A stretch of 15,356 bases of DNA from NCBI GenBank assembly GCA_002504435.1, contig DAQP01000028.1:1-15356 (forward strand). The letters run 5' to 3'. Each line of letters opens with the position of its first letter. Position 1 is the first letter of the stretch. Below the pieces are notes generated by a model that saw only the letters and a program-made list of their open reading frames with translations, did not search any database and had not been told where the DNA came from. The position numbers and the translations under genes are program-made. Source of the stretch: Euryarchaeota archaeon UBA438 (GTDB lineage Archaea > Thermoplasmatota > Poseidoniia > Poseidoniales > Thalassarchaeaceae). Shown in pieces: positions 1 to 8,800 of this stretch.

Positions 1-128
1 GCATTTGCTATTCCCATTTGTGAAAGGGCGAAGGGCACCTCCACCTTGTCCGCATGATCGACATAGTCCCTCAGGTGCAGAAGAATGCGTTCCTGAACCC
101 CGGGTTTGGATGCGGGCACGGAAGTCAT
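1..128 (-). CDS. N-terminus of a winged-helix-type regulatory protein (cut by window edge)
   Basis: This is the first part of a gene that continues beyond base 1. The 42 visible codons start with MTSVPASKPG and then give VQERILLHLRDYVDHADKVE followed by VPFALSQMGIANA. From memory, this resembles the first helices of a winged-helix DNA-binding domain that opens many archaeal regulatory or signalling proteins, often followed by ATPase or tetratricopeptide regions; those parts are outside the window and cannot be checked. A second in-frame ATG at 152 would add eight residues (MKVIASNT) and is preceded directly by an in-frame TGA. I chose 128 because the conserved part begins close after it, but 152 cannot be excluded. 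No Shine-Dalgarno sequence is visible. A weak AT-rich stretch, TTAATCAC on the minus strand at 165-172, could be a TATA element for the 128 start. The gene lies downstream of the beta-helix surface protein gene in the same direction. The domain call is fairly secure; the function of the whole protein is unknown. Confidence 0.65.
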   Translation of the reverse strand, partial: MTSVPASKPGVQERILLHLRDYVDHADKVEVPFALSQMGIAN

Positions 129-187
129 GGTGTTACTAGCGATAACTTTCATTCAAGAATGTTCGTGATTAACGACCAATGGGTGAT

Positions 188-3100
188 TCATGCCTGAGAA
201 TCCTCTGGGACCCACTCTTCGTTCTCGGTGTCCCACAACCATCCTGGGTGATTTGCGTCTCTTCGGAAGCGTTCGGACTCGGGCTGAGGTGCTTCTTCAC
301 CTTCTGACTTGGCCCATGCATACGGGTCTTCCTGTTGTTCCTCCGATTCTACTTCTTGCGTAGAGTCGGCCTCGTCATCTTCCTCTTCTATTTCCACGAA
401 GAAGTAGGCGAATGCAGCGACTGCACCGAGTAGCATAACAACGACAATGATCAAAATTGTGCCGATTCCAGAACCTTCTTCGTCACTGACAGTGATTTTG
501 AATCCGGGTTCGTAGGTCTCCCCCCCATACTTGAACTGTGGAGTTGCGGAGCCTGAAATCCTTGATCCGGGTATGCCCATCTCCCAAGTTGAGTCACTTG
601 AAATGACGGTGTTGTTAACCGGGTTACCGCCAATTGTGGCTGTGACTGTTTTACCGGGAAGGCCAGTACCAGTGAAAATTGCGATTTCGTCATCGCCGAT
701 CCTGCTATCCTCTGGCTCGTTAACTATGAAGGATAGTCCGATCACATTTACCGAAACTGGTAGTGAGTTTGCCTTGGAACCAAATGGATCAGAGGCTACG
801 AAAATGACACCTTCAAGAGACCACCCCGTAATCTCTGGGTCATAGAAGGACATCGTTATTGGGTTATATGTCGCCATACCATTGGATGCAATGCTGAAGA
901 CGATTCCATACTCATCGTCGCTTGATAGTTCCTCGTTGTCATAAACTGATAGCATCAACTCTTGATTCTCGTCTGCATCACTGAAATACTGCATTAGGTC
1001 GATTTCTGCTAGAGTGCACCTATCCTGAGACTGGGAGTCCAATTCACAATAGAGTGTGATTTCGCTGATCCAGCCGCTTGAGTCGAAAACTGGTTGGTTA
1101 TTACCTGCATCTGGCGGGTTGTCAGCCGTAATCTGAAGTTCCACCCACTCGCTGTAGTCAAAGCCGTCGTATGACCTCATCCTGATTTGATATTCTGCGT
1201 TGTGCCTTAGGGGCATGGAGTTCCACTCCTGACTAAACGCGCCATTGGAGGCAAAATCTGTGATTGTCTCCGAATGTACGTTGATGTAACCATTTGCTAT
1301 ATCGAGAACCTCTACATCCACTCTTGTGACGGTGCCATCAGAATCCCTAGCAACACCTTCGAAAACCGAACTCTCGGATACTGCTAGGCGATCCCCGTTC
1401 TGAGGGGAAGTCACACTAAGGAATGGAGCGGTATTTGAGTTGTCGATATTCAGAGTTAGGACTGTAGCCTCGCATTCATCGATGACCCCTATGCAGAAGT
1501 CGGAGTCCGACGCCCAGATTGTGAAAGTATACTGGGCAGTCTCCCTTGGCTGACCACTGAAATCCCAAGTCCATGACCAATCCGGCCCGCCCGATACTGG
1601 CGTAGTAACTTGGAAGTTTGGACCAACAATTTGGAAGTATATGTCTTCAACATCCATGCTACACTGCTCAGGGCACCCGTAGAAATCATATGCAGTTCCC
1701 TCGAATGTGACGCTATCATCTGAATGGGTCGACATTGAGCTTGGGGATGTGACAGAAATAGTCGGAGCCTGCGTGTTGAGCTTTATCGTGATGCCTACTA
1801 TGGGGCTATGGGTGATGCCGTCAAATGACCTGAACTCGAATGTGTAGTCCCCCTCTGCCATGCTAGTCATATCCAATTCATAGAACCAAGTCTTGAACGG
1901 GTGATTATTGCGGGTTACCTCCCCTGGGCCTGCGCCAGAAGAGTCTGTTGCCACGAGGGCATTGTCCCAGTCACCAGTGAATGGGTCCTTGACTTCAACC
2001 GAATGGACGTAGCCCTTTTGATCCCATTGAGCCAACTCATCGGTCTGGTAGAAAGCGGCGAGTACCCCGTCATGAGCGGTACCCGTGATGTTTACAATCT
2101 TCCTGAATGAATGTCCCTCATTTTGCGTCAATGAAACGGATGGGGCCATGTTCAGCAATTCGGCGGTCCCTTGGTAAGACGAGTCCTCGAGAGTGAACTC
2201 GCCGCTATCTAGTCCGGAGCCGAACTTGTAGGCGGTGTACCTGTATAATGAGAGTTCACGTGTCCCTGCTGCATAGTCGCAATCGGTATCTTCTGTGTCT
2301 GTGGTGAGATCTCCGTCGTTGTCAATGCCATCGGTACAGGAGTCCTCAAATTCATCGTCAGCATATCCGTCGGGATTGTCACCTCCGCCCAAGCCCCTGA
2401 AGTCTAGATGGAAATCTGAAGGGAGAGAGAACCAGGGCGTGTAGCCGTCGTCGAGAGTTTCTATGTCATAGAGGTCATTCCCTAGAGCGTCCTCCACTAG
2501 GACGCCTGCTCCAGCCACCCTCTCGCCCTCGACCAGTACTTGGTAGCGAACAAGTTCGGCTCTGCGGACTTGCACTGCATACGGAGTTGGCTGAGTCTCT
2601 ATGTAGACAGAAGAGAGGTCAAGATTGGCGAGAGCTGCAAAGGTGAATACCGTGGAGTTGTTGTCCATGCTCATAGCCAGAGGGAAGTTCCTAGGGGTCA
2701 GATTGTCGCAAAGGGCGCACTCCTGGACCTCAGTTGGAACTATTCCGTTCTGGAACTGATTTGCCGGCCATGCTTCTTGATCGGGCCATGAGAGGATTAC
2801 AGGGTCGCTGCCGCCTGTGGCACTTGGGATTGTCTCGGACTGTACTGTTATCGAACTCTTGGTGATGTTGTATGTCATGTCAACTCCATTCCAAGAGTTC
2901 TCGGTAAAGAATCCCAGAGTTCCATACTGCTGATTGCCGGCAAATCCTGTATCATAGTGCTTAATCACGGCACCAGTGGATGGGACATTCCAAGTGTTCC
3001 TTCGAATATCCAAAAGTGCTCCCACTGCCCTGATTCCATCTGCGTCTCCAGCCGCATTGATTTCGTTGTCATACATCGTCAATCCGGATCTGAATGCGAG

Positions 3101-4513
3101 AACTGCGGGACAGGTGAATCCCCCGCCGAAGTGAGTCATGCTGGAGCATGTTCCGGTTCCGTCGGTGGAGAGGGTGTTGTTGGCGAGGAAAGCCCTAGCA
3201 GCGGATGGGGCTGGTGCTTGACTTCCATATTCTCCTGCTAGAACGACTTCCTTGGCCACATCATGAATCGTGTTATTCTCAGCAATTACGTCGAATGAGC
3301 CCAGCATCCAGAGTCCGTTCCATCCGCCTATTGGTCCGATGTCATTATCGTGAATATTCGCGTAACTAGAGTACACAGCTACTCCTGAACCGCTTGAGGC
3401 CCCTGATAGTTCGTTATCGTAAACATCTGCATGGGCACCTCCATAGATGGTAACTGGTGTGCCTTCTACGGTAGTGATCTCGTTGCTGGCAACCACATTG
3501 TGGTAGTCAGTCGTCCCCACGCTCTTGAGGCTGTATAGGTCAACTCCATTGCAATTGACATTGATTGAGGAGTTAGTCACGGACCCCGAGGAGTACCTGA
3601 GGGAAATCCCGAAGTCTCCGACTGAGATGTCGGCGTCGTCGATTTCTATGAAAGCGTCCTGAACCCATACGGTGGGTCTGCCCCCGTCCCTCTGTCCGCA
3701 GCCCCTGTCTGTGCCGATGAGAGAAGGGGATTCCATGATTAGTGGCGTTACAGGGGTTCCTGAGCTGTAGATCTGAACCGCGGAACCATCTACGCCGCTT
3801 TCATCATCGTTACCTACCACGTATTCGCCGCCAATGAACCTAGGCTGAGCGAGATTGGTAGTCAATACACTGCTTGTATTGACATCAAGGAACTCCATCT
3901 CCCTAAGGGTTGGGCTGGCACCGTCCAGAACCAAGGCCCCATATCTGAACTCATTTAGGGTGTCGATGTAGTAGGGTATACCCCATGCACCATCTATAGT
4001 CAGGAACCTGATTGCAGTTTGGGAGAGGTCTATCGAGTCCCTGATTAGGACGCCCTCGAAGCATGATGGGTCTTCAATGAATATTTCCTCATTCCCGTTT
4101 GACATCCCGTAACATTCCCCTCTCGCACTAGAATTGGATGGTTCGGTCCATCTGAAGGTAATTTTCTGGGCGGTGTTTGCGTTTCCGCTAGCGCCGCAAG
4201 AAGATGCACCTATGCAGATGCTACCTCTCGCATCTAAGTGAGTACCGTTTGGAAAGGTCACAGTGGTGCCTGGCTGGATGATTAGCTTGGCTCCAGAGGA
4301 GACGACTACGTCGCCGGTTAGGGTGTGACTACCTTGCCACACCTCCGTTCCCGAAATGGTGCCTGAGGTGGTGTCATTCGCTGCAACCACGGGGGTCGCA
4401 GGGCCCACAAGGGAAACGAATACGCTTGTTAGCATCAGGAATACCAAAAGGGAGCTTCGTGTTCTGTCTCCGCGTGCCATGTAACGCGGGGTGTCGGGAG
4501 CGGATTTAACCAT
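188..4513 (-). CDS. Giant beta-helix / Ig-like surface protein with C-terminal membrane anchor
   Basis: This 1441-residue protein is predicted to sit on the cell surface; its substrate or partner is unknown. Residues 17-45 form a basic-hydrophobic signal peptide with likely cleavage near VVAA/ND. Residues about 50-600 carry short repeating N-x-I/V turns such as VYDNELSG, IHDNDIG and MYDNEINA, typical of right-handed parallel beta-helices of the NosD or DUF1565 kind. Near residue 726 a Cys-flanked Asp-rich stretch (CTDGIDNDGD ... DTDC) looks like a calcium or metal-binding linker. Ig-like or cadherin-like domains begin near 790, 915, 1029, 1138 and 1260. A membrane helix (about 1351-1373) and a 68-residue acidic tail follow, the tail holding GWLWD and EEWVPE (1424-1437). 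Eighteen cysteines occur as nine local pairs, and about a dozen N-x-S/T sequons are present. The start at 4513 fits a TATA-like box centred about 33 bases upstream. No catalytic site was recognised, so adhesin, structural layer or carbohydrate-binding roles all remain open. Confidence 0.9.
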   Translation of the reverse strand: MVKSAPDTPRYMARGDRTRSSLLVFLMLTSVFVSLVGPATPVVAANDTTSGTISGTEVWQGSHTLTGDVVVSSGAKLIIQPGTTVTFPNGTHLDARGSICIGASSCGASGNANTAQKITFRWTEPSNSSARGECYGMSNGNEEIFIEDPSCFEGVLIRDSIDLSQTAIRFLTIDGAWGIPYYIDTLNEFRYGALVLDGASPTLREMEFLDVNTSSVLTTNLAQPRFIGGEYVVGNDDESGVDGSAVQIYSSGTPVTPLIMESPSLIGTDRGCGQRDGGRPTVWVQDAFIEIDDADISVGDFGISLRYSSGSVTNSSINVNCNGVDLYSLKSVGTTDYHNVVASNEITTVEGTPVTIYGGAHADVYDNELSGASSGSGVAVYSSYANIHDNDIGPIGGWNGLWMLGSFDVIAENNTIHDVAKEVVLAGEYGSQAPAPSAARAFLANNTLSTDGTGTCSSMTHFGGGFTCPAVLAFRSGLTMYDNEINAAGDADGIRAVGALLDIRRNTWNVPSTGAVIKHYDTGFAGNQQYGTLGFFTENSWNGVDMTYNITKSSITVQSETIPSATGGSDPVILSWPDQEAWPANQFQNGIVPTEVQECALCDNLTPRNFPLAMSMDNNSTVFTFAALANLDLSSVYIETQPTPYAVQVRRAELVRYQVLVEGERVAGAGVLVEDALGNDLYDIETLDDGYTPWFSLPSDFHLDFRGLGGGDNPDGYADDEFEDSCTDGIDNDGDLTTDTEDTDCDYAAGTRELSLYRYTAYKFGSGLDSGEFTLEDSSYQGTAELLNMAPSVSLTQNEGHSFRKIVNITGTAHDGVLAAFYQTDELAQWDQKGYVHSVEVKDPFTGDWDNALVATDSSGAGPGEVTRNNHPFKTWFYELDMTSMAEGDYTFEFRSFDGITHSPIVGITIKLNTQAPTISVTSPSSMSTHSDDSVTFEGTAYDFYGCPEQCSMDVEDIYFQIVGPNFQVTTPVSGGPDWSWTWDFSGQPRETAQYTFTIWASDSDFCIGVIDECEATVLTLNIDNSNTAPFLSVTSPQNGDRLAVSESSVFEGVARDSDGTVTRVDVEVLDIANGYINVHSETITDFASNGAFSQEWNSMPLRHNAEYQIRMRSYDGFDYSEWVELQITADNPPDAGNNQPVFDSSGWISEITLYCELDSQSQDRCTLAEIDLMQYFSDADENQELMLSVYDNEELSSDDEYGIVFSIASNGMATYNPITMSFYDPEITGWSLEGVIFVASDPFGSKANSLPVSVNVIGLSFIVNEPEDSRIGDDEIAIFTGTGLPGKTVTATIGGNPVNNTVISSDSTWEMGIPGSRISGSATPQFKYGGETYEPGFKITVSDEEGSGIGTILIIVVVMLLGAVAAFAYFFVEIEEEDDEADSTQEVESEEQQEDPYAWAKSEGEEAPQPESERFRRDANHPGWLWDTENEEWVPEDSQA

Positions 4514-4536
4514 AGGGTCGGAATGAGCAAGTGGAG

Positions 4537-4550
4537 ACGGGCAATAAATG
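4537..4550 (-). promoter_or_regulatory. TATA-like promoter element of the beta-helix surface protein gene
   Basis: Read on the minus strand, 4549 to 4537 is ATTTATTGCCCGT. The AT-rich core is centred near 4546, so transcription 26-27 bases downstream would begin near 4519 and leave a leader of about six bases before the ATG at 4513. GGCA and TGCC flank the core as a four-base inverted repeat. The same ATTTAT plus GCCCGT arrangement occurs before the protease gene. It is called from position and sequence only. Confidence 0.5.
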
Positions 4551-4568
4551 CCATCTCAAAGCCGGTTT

Positions 4569-5804
4569 CTAGTTCAAATTGAGCTCAAAGGCGACCTGTG
4601 AGGCCCATTCGAAAGCATCCAGTTTCCCATACCCCAATTTACTGTCGTGACCGCTCTCGAAAGCTTCTCCGCCAACTGCGGAGTTTGCTAGAGCCCTCTT
4701 CACTAGTTCCATTGATTCCTGATCCACCTGACCATCCTCATTTGCGAGCTCTTCGCCATAGAGCTCCAAGATTAATGATAGCGCTCCCGTAACGAAAACG
4801 GTGGAGTCACTAGTGCCTGAGGAATAAGCATAGGGAGGGGAGAGTTCAGTGGTCGCTGTGGAGAAAATGTTTACTCCTGGAGCAGAAACCTCTGGTTTCT
4901 GATTTGGGAACTCCCTGGGCTCACCACCATATGGATCGGTCTCGGAACCAGAGGCGCTTTCGGGCCATGATACTCCGCTACTGTAAACTGCTCCCACGGC
5001 AATGACCCCTGGAATGTTTGCGGGAACTGAGACATCAGAAATTGATTCGTCTAGACCCGTGTTGCCGGCAGCGGCAACGACGAAGATTCCAGCGGAGAGG
5101 GCCTCATTGACCGCGGAGACGGTTTCTGAGTCCGTCCCCATTCCCATCCCCGGATTAGCGCCTAGACTTAGGCTGATTATGTCCGACTCCTGTGTAATCC
5201 TGCACCACCTTATCGCCATCGCGACTCTGTCTTGCTGCCCTGAAGAACCCTCTGGGCCCAGTGCCAGAGCTACTGAGAGAGAAACTTCAGGGGCAGCCCC
5301 TAGGAATGTCCCATTGGCGACCAGGAGACCGGTCATCATTGTACCATGATACTCGTCCCCCACGTCCCTGACTTCATCGTTATTTTCTTCATAGAAGTCC
5401 CTGAATCCAACTAGGTTTACTCCCATCAGATCCGGATGGGCCGCATCCGCACCGGTGTCAACAATGCAGACTGAGACTCCCTTGCCAGAAAGTCCTGAAC
5501 TCTGCAATTGCCTGATTCCGGTGTCTTGGTAGGCCCACTCGGAGTCTGGAAGTACTGGGGTGAGGTATGCATTGATGAAGGGCCATGAAACTAGCAATAG
5601 AATTGTGCCTATCGAGAAGAAAACGGCCCCCCATGGCCATAGGGCCTCCTTAATCGGGCCCAATGGCCACCTGAGTCTACGGGCCTCCTCATCCGACAAG
5701 CCATAGGCATCTCCTGGATATCCCGGGGCATCGGGGTCGACTGTTGTAAGTAGCCTAGGTTCCTCTGGCTCGGGCATCAACTCCAGATGCTCGATTGCTG
5801 GCAT
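4569..5804 (-). CDS. Membrane-anchored subtilisin-like serine protease (peptidase family S8)
   Basis: This 411-residue protein is predicted to cut proteins outside the cell while anchored in the membrane. Residue numbers are from the ATG at 5804. A hydrophilic N-terminal segment is followed by a membrane helix at about 55-77 and then the S8 catalytic domain. The triad is visible: Asp116 in VDTGADAAHPD, His153 in YHGTMMTG and Ser332 in SSGTSDST, with the oxyanion Asn248 in VVAAAGN. The usual GTSMAxP signature is altered to GTSDSTV, but the nucleophile remains. No I9-type propeptide is recognisable. Arginines before the helix suggest the N-terminus is cytoplasmic and the catalytic domain external. 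An in-frame ATG at 5819 would add MWGFN, but it is only 12 bases from the TATA-like core, whereas 5804 lies 27 bases from it and suits a leaderless mRNA. The gene lies between the oligosaccharyltransferase and the surface protein, so surface-protein maturation or turnover is plausible; the substrate is unknown. Confidence 0.93.
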   Translation of the reverse strand: MPAIEHLELMPEPEEPRLLTTVDPDAPGYPGDAYGLSDEEARRLRWPLGPIKEALWPWGAVFFSIGTILLLVSWPFINAYLTPVLPDSEWAYQDTGIRQLQSSGLSGKGVSVCIVDTGADAAHPDLMGVNLVGFRDFYEENNDEVRDVGDEYHGTMMTGLLVANGTFLGAAPEVSLSVALALGPEGSSGQQDRVAMAIRWCRITQESDIISLSLGANPGMGMGTDSETVSAVNEALSAGIFVVAAAGNTGLDESISDVSVPANIPGVIAVGAVYSSGVSWPESASGSETDPYGGEPREFPNQKPEVSAPGVNIFSTATTELSPPYAYSSGTSDSTVFVTGALSLILELYGEELANEDGQVDQESMELVKRALANSAVGGEAFESGHDSKLGYGKLDAFEWASQVAFELNLN

Positions 5805-5821
5805 GTTAAAACCCCACATTA

Positions 5822-5836
5822 ACGGGCATAAATATC
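5822..5836 (-). promoter_or_regulatory. TATA-like promoter element of the S8 protease gene
   Basis: Read on the minus strand, 5836 to 5822 is GATATTTATGCCCGT. The TATA-like core is centred near 5831, 27 bases before the ATG at 5804, which is the expected spacing for a leaderless archaeal transcript. It lies wholly within the short gap after the transferase stop codon at 5843-5845. It shares ATTTAT plus GCCCGT with the element before the surface protein gene. It is called from sequence and spacing only. Confidence 0.55.
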
Positions 5837-5842
5837 AATGCA

Positions 5843-8800
5843 TCAGAAGGGTGCATTTGGCCTTCTTGAGCGGGGCCTTGTCAGCATTCCAATAGCCAAC
5901 ACGATTAGTGCCCCGAGAATCCATCCAATCCAGTCAGTTGTACCCTCGACAGGCGGAGAACGGACGTCGACGTTGGAAACTCCACCTTGATCTTCCAGGT
6001 ACGGCAATACCTCTCCATCGACGGTTTCCTCGACTACGACAAATCTGAGGTAGTACGAGTCTGGGCCGTATTCGGTTAAGTCAAGTGAGATGTCAAATGT
6101 CACTTCAGACATTGGGGGGATATCGCGGGTATCTGTATCGAAAGCTATCTCGCTGCTGCAACTGCTGTCGCCACATATTGTGCCGTTCAGAGTGACGCCA
6201 GGAGCGTTGACCAATCCGCCGTTGTATACCGTGACTGCCCAGCCGTTGGTTGTGAATGCAACTGGGTCACCACCCGTGTACGACTGGTGGCCGGTTATGC
6301 TGATTTCTGGATTGGAGACCTCTACGTTGATCTCAATGTCGGGGTATGTGCCGCCCATCTTGTCCGTAACCGAGGCATAAATTGTGTATGGCCCTCCTGT
6401 AGCGTTCTCGGGGGTTATCACCGAAATTGAGTGGGTAGTCGAAACAAAGGCGCCCAGAGTGTGACTGGTTGCCCCAGTCCTCTCCCACCCCTCTGGAAGT
6501 TCTGAGTCGTCGAAGGAGAACTCGAATTTCTCGTCCCCGTTGCCCGTGTTAGTGATGTCAATCCCAATCTGGATCGTTTCGCCTGATGATACTCCGTAAA
6601 CCGCATCCATCGGCTCTGCAGAGAAACCATGGATCTGGGGTATCCTGACTACGACAGACTCCTCTGTGTAATAGCCATCGGCTGTGAAGACGTCAATCTT
6701 GACCGAGTGCCCATTAGTTAGTGAGTGTGCCACAGACTGGTTTGCCGGGCTAATCCTGACATGTAGGTCAGTGAAGTTAAGAGTGTTCTCGAGGCCTACA
6801 TCGAAGGTTACCGTGGTGTTCCATTCACCAGAACCGTTGTGGAACTCCACCAGCCAGTCTCCGCCATCCGTCCCAGGGACCAAGGCCTGCGCTGAGAAGG
6901 TGTCAAACGGCTCGTGGCCTAGGTAATCAACTCCCATGACGAACTCTAGTGGAATGAAGGAAGAGGAGTTGTCGTCCAGTTGGGCCAATAGGTCCTCTAT
7001 CCCGCCATCGTGGGAAGGATCGCCCCCACTGCTCGAGATGACGTGGAGGTTAACCTCGTGGTTGGATACCCTTGTGTGTGAGATTACGATCGGAGGAGTT
7101 TCCTGTCCGGCTTGCATTCCTACTGTGCGACCGCCTGAGTATGTCATGTTACGTCCCATCTGGTTGACTTCGAATTCGCTTGAAGTCTCGGCCATTCCGC
7201 CGGGTAGGAGCATCCTCATTCCTCCATCATCATCCAGCTGAGCGACCCAGGAGATGCCTCCCCCTATGTTGATCACCAACTCTGGGCTTTCTACGTCTGC
7301 GAGGGTTCTGGAGATCCCATCGTAGTCCAGCCACTGTGTTTCGAGTAATAGCCACCCTCCTGAGATGAGGCCCATGTCCTCGAAACCGCCTTCCAGTACG
7401 TCAGCCTCTATGTTGGCCATGGCAATCAGGCCATCTTCCTCGACACTAGCGCGAATAATCCACTCCCCGGGCTCAACCTGTGCGGACCAGTTGCCTTTCC
7501 ACACCCCGTCCTCCAGATTCTTTGTGGGGGTTACGGGATCCCTAACAAGGCCCTCGGCAGGGAATAGCTCGAGGATTACGGAGTCGGAAACTTCCGAGAA
7601 TTGTGTCTCGTCTATGTAAGAAATGGTTCCACCCACTCCTACTAATCCAGCAGTCAACTCGATTTCGACATCTTCTGGGGATGGGCCGATTGAAACCGTG
7701 ATCTCTTCTTGATCGAAACCGTCCATGTGAGTAGAAACGCACCATGATGTCTCCGAGGGCTGGAAGATTGACCAGTCGCCATTCAGGTCGGTCGTCAGGT
7801 TTCCAGTGAAGAACGGAGAGTCCGGGCCAGAGTCTGAGAATTCATCGTCGCAACTCTCCCTGACTGAGACGGTGACACCCTCGACCCCTTCCCCGATGTC
7901 TGAGTCATCGTCGTCATTGAAGTCCCAATACACGTTACCACTGAGTTCAGCTGATCTCTCGACAACAAGAGAAATTTCGGGGTTGGATCCTGGAGTGAGC
8001 GTGAATGAGTCAGACTCTAACTGCCACATAACACCATTCTCTACCCGGCTTATTTCTGCCGTCCAATCCCCAGGAGGGATGGAGGCTGAGACGGTGCCGT
8101 TTGAGTCGGTCTCTTCCAGGTCGATTGAGCCTAGTCCCTCCTCTGAGATCATGACAATTGTGAAGCCGCTTAGTGGCTCGCCCGAAGTGTCCTCGGTTAA
8201 GTTAAGGGATACTGTGGCTATTTCGCTAGTTGAGAATGAGTGGTCGTGCGAGGCAGAGGCCTCGTTCACCTGAACTAGTTCCCTAAGGGTTTCAGAAACT
8301 CCCTCTGGACTAGTGAAGGGCTCGACAGAGAGCACCCAGCTACCTTCCTCCACGTGTTCGACCCAGGAGCCGTTGGAATCTGTGTAGTATGTCGAGGTCC
8401 AACCATTATCCAAGTTAATCATCCTGAACATGTGGTTGGCCAGTGGGCCGCCACTCTCGTTGGTCAATGAGAGGCTAACCCTCCATTCTGGGTCGAATGA
8501 GATTGACCTCTCTATTACACCTCCATCAAGTCCTATCTGGAATGACGGGACTGGGCTCAGGATTCTGGTTCCGAACAGATCCCCATTATTTGGGTCAGAA
8601 ATTAGATTCACTACAGAGTATGTCCCTGGTTCCAGAGAAACCTCGGCGATGCCATCCTGGACCCACTCTGAACCATTCGCCATAATGCTCCCACCGGCAC
8701 CTGCCATCATCATTGGAACAATCTCGAAATCATAGGAAACGAGTGTGCCATTCGAAGAGTTGCCATCGCTCGAATGATCTATGAACATCGTAACTGACAG

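Noticed and set aside
531..3241. Plus-strand and alternate-frame open frames inside the surface protein gene (for example 531-845 and 2957-3241).
   Set aside because: The minus-strand frame has a signal peptide, domains and an anchor throughout; the overlaps show no coherent protein features.
188..4513. The beta-helix protein as a pectate lyase or other polysaccharide-degrading enzyme.
   Set aside because: Only the fold type can be recognised; no family-specific catalytic residues were identified, so an enzymatic call is not supported.
4514..4568. The GGCA/TGCC inverted repeat as a transcription terminator of the protease gene.
   Set aside because: The stem is only four bases, no T-tract follows it, and it coincides with the TATA-like element, which explains it better.
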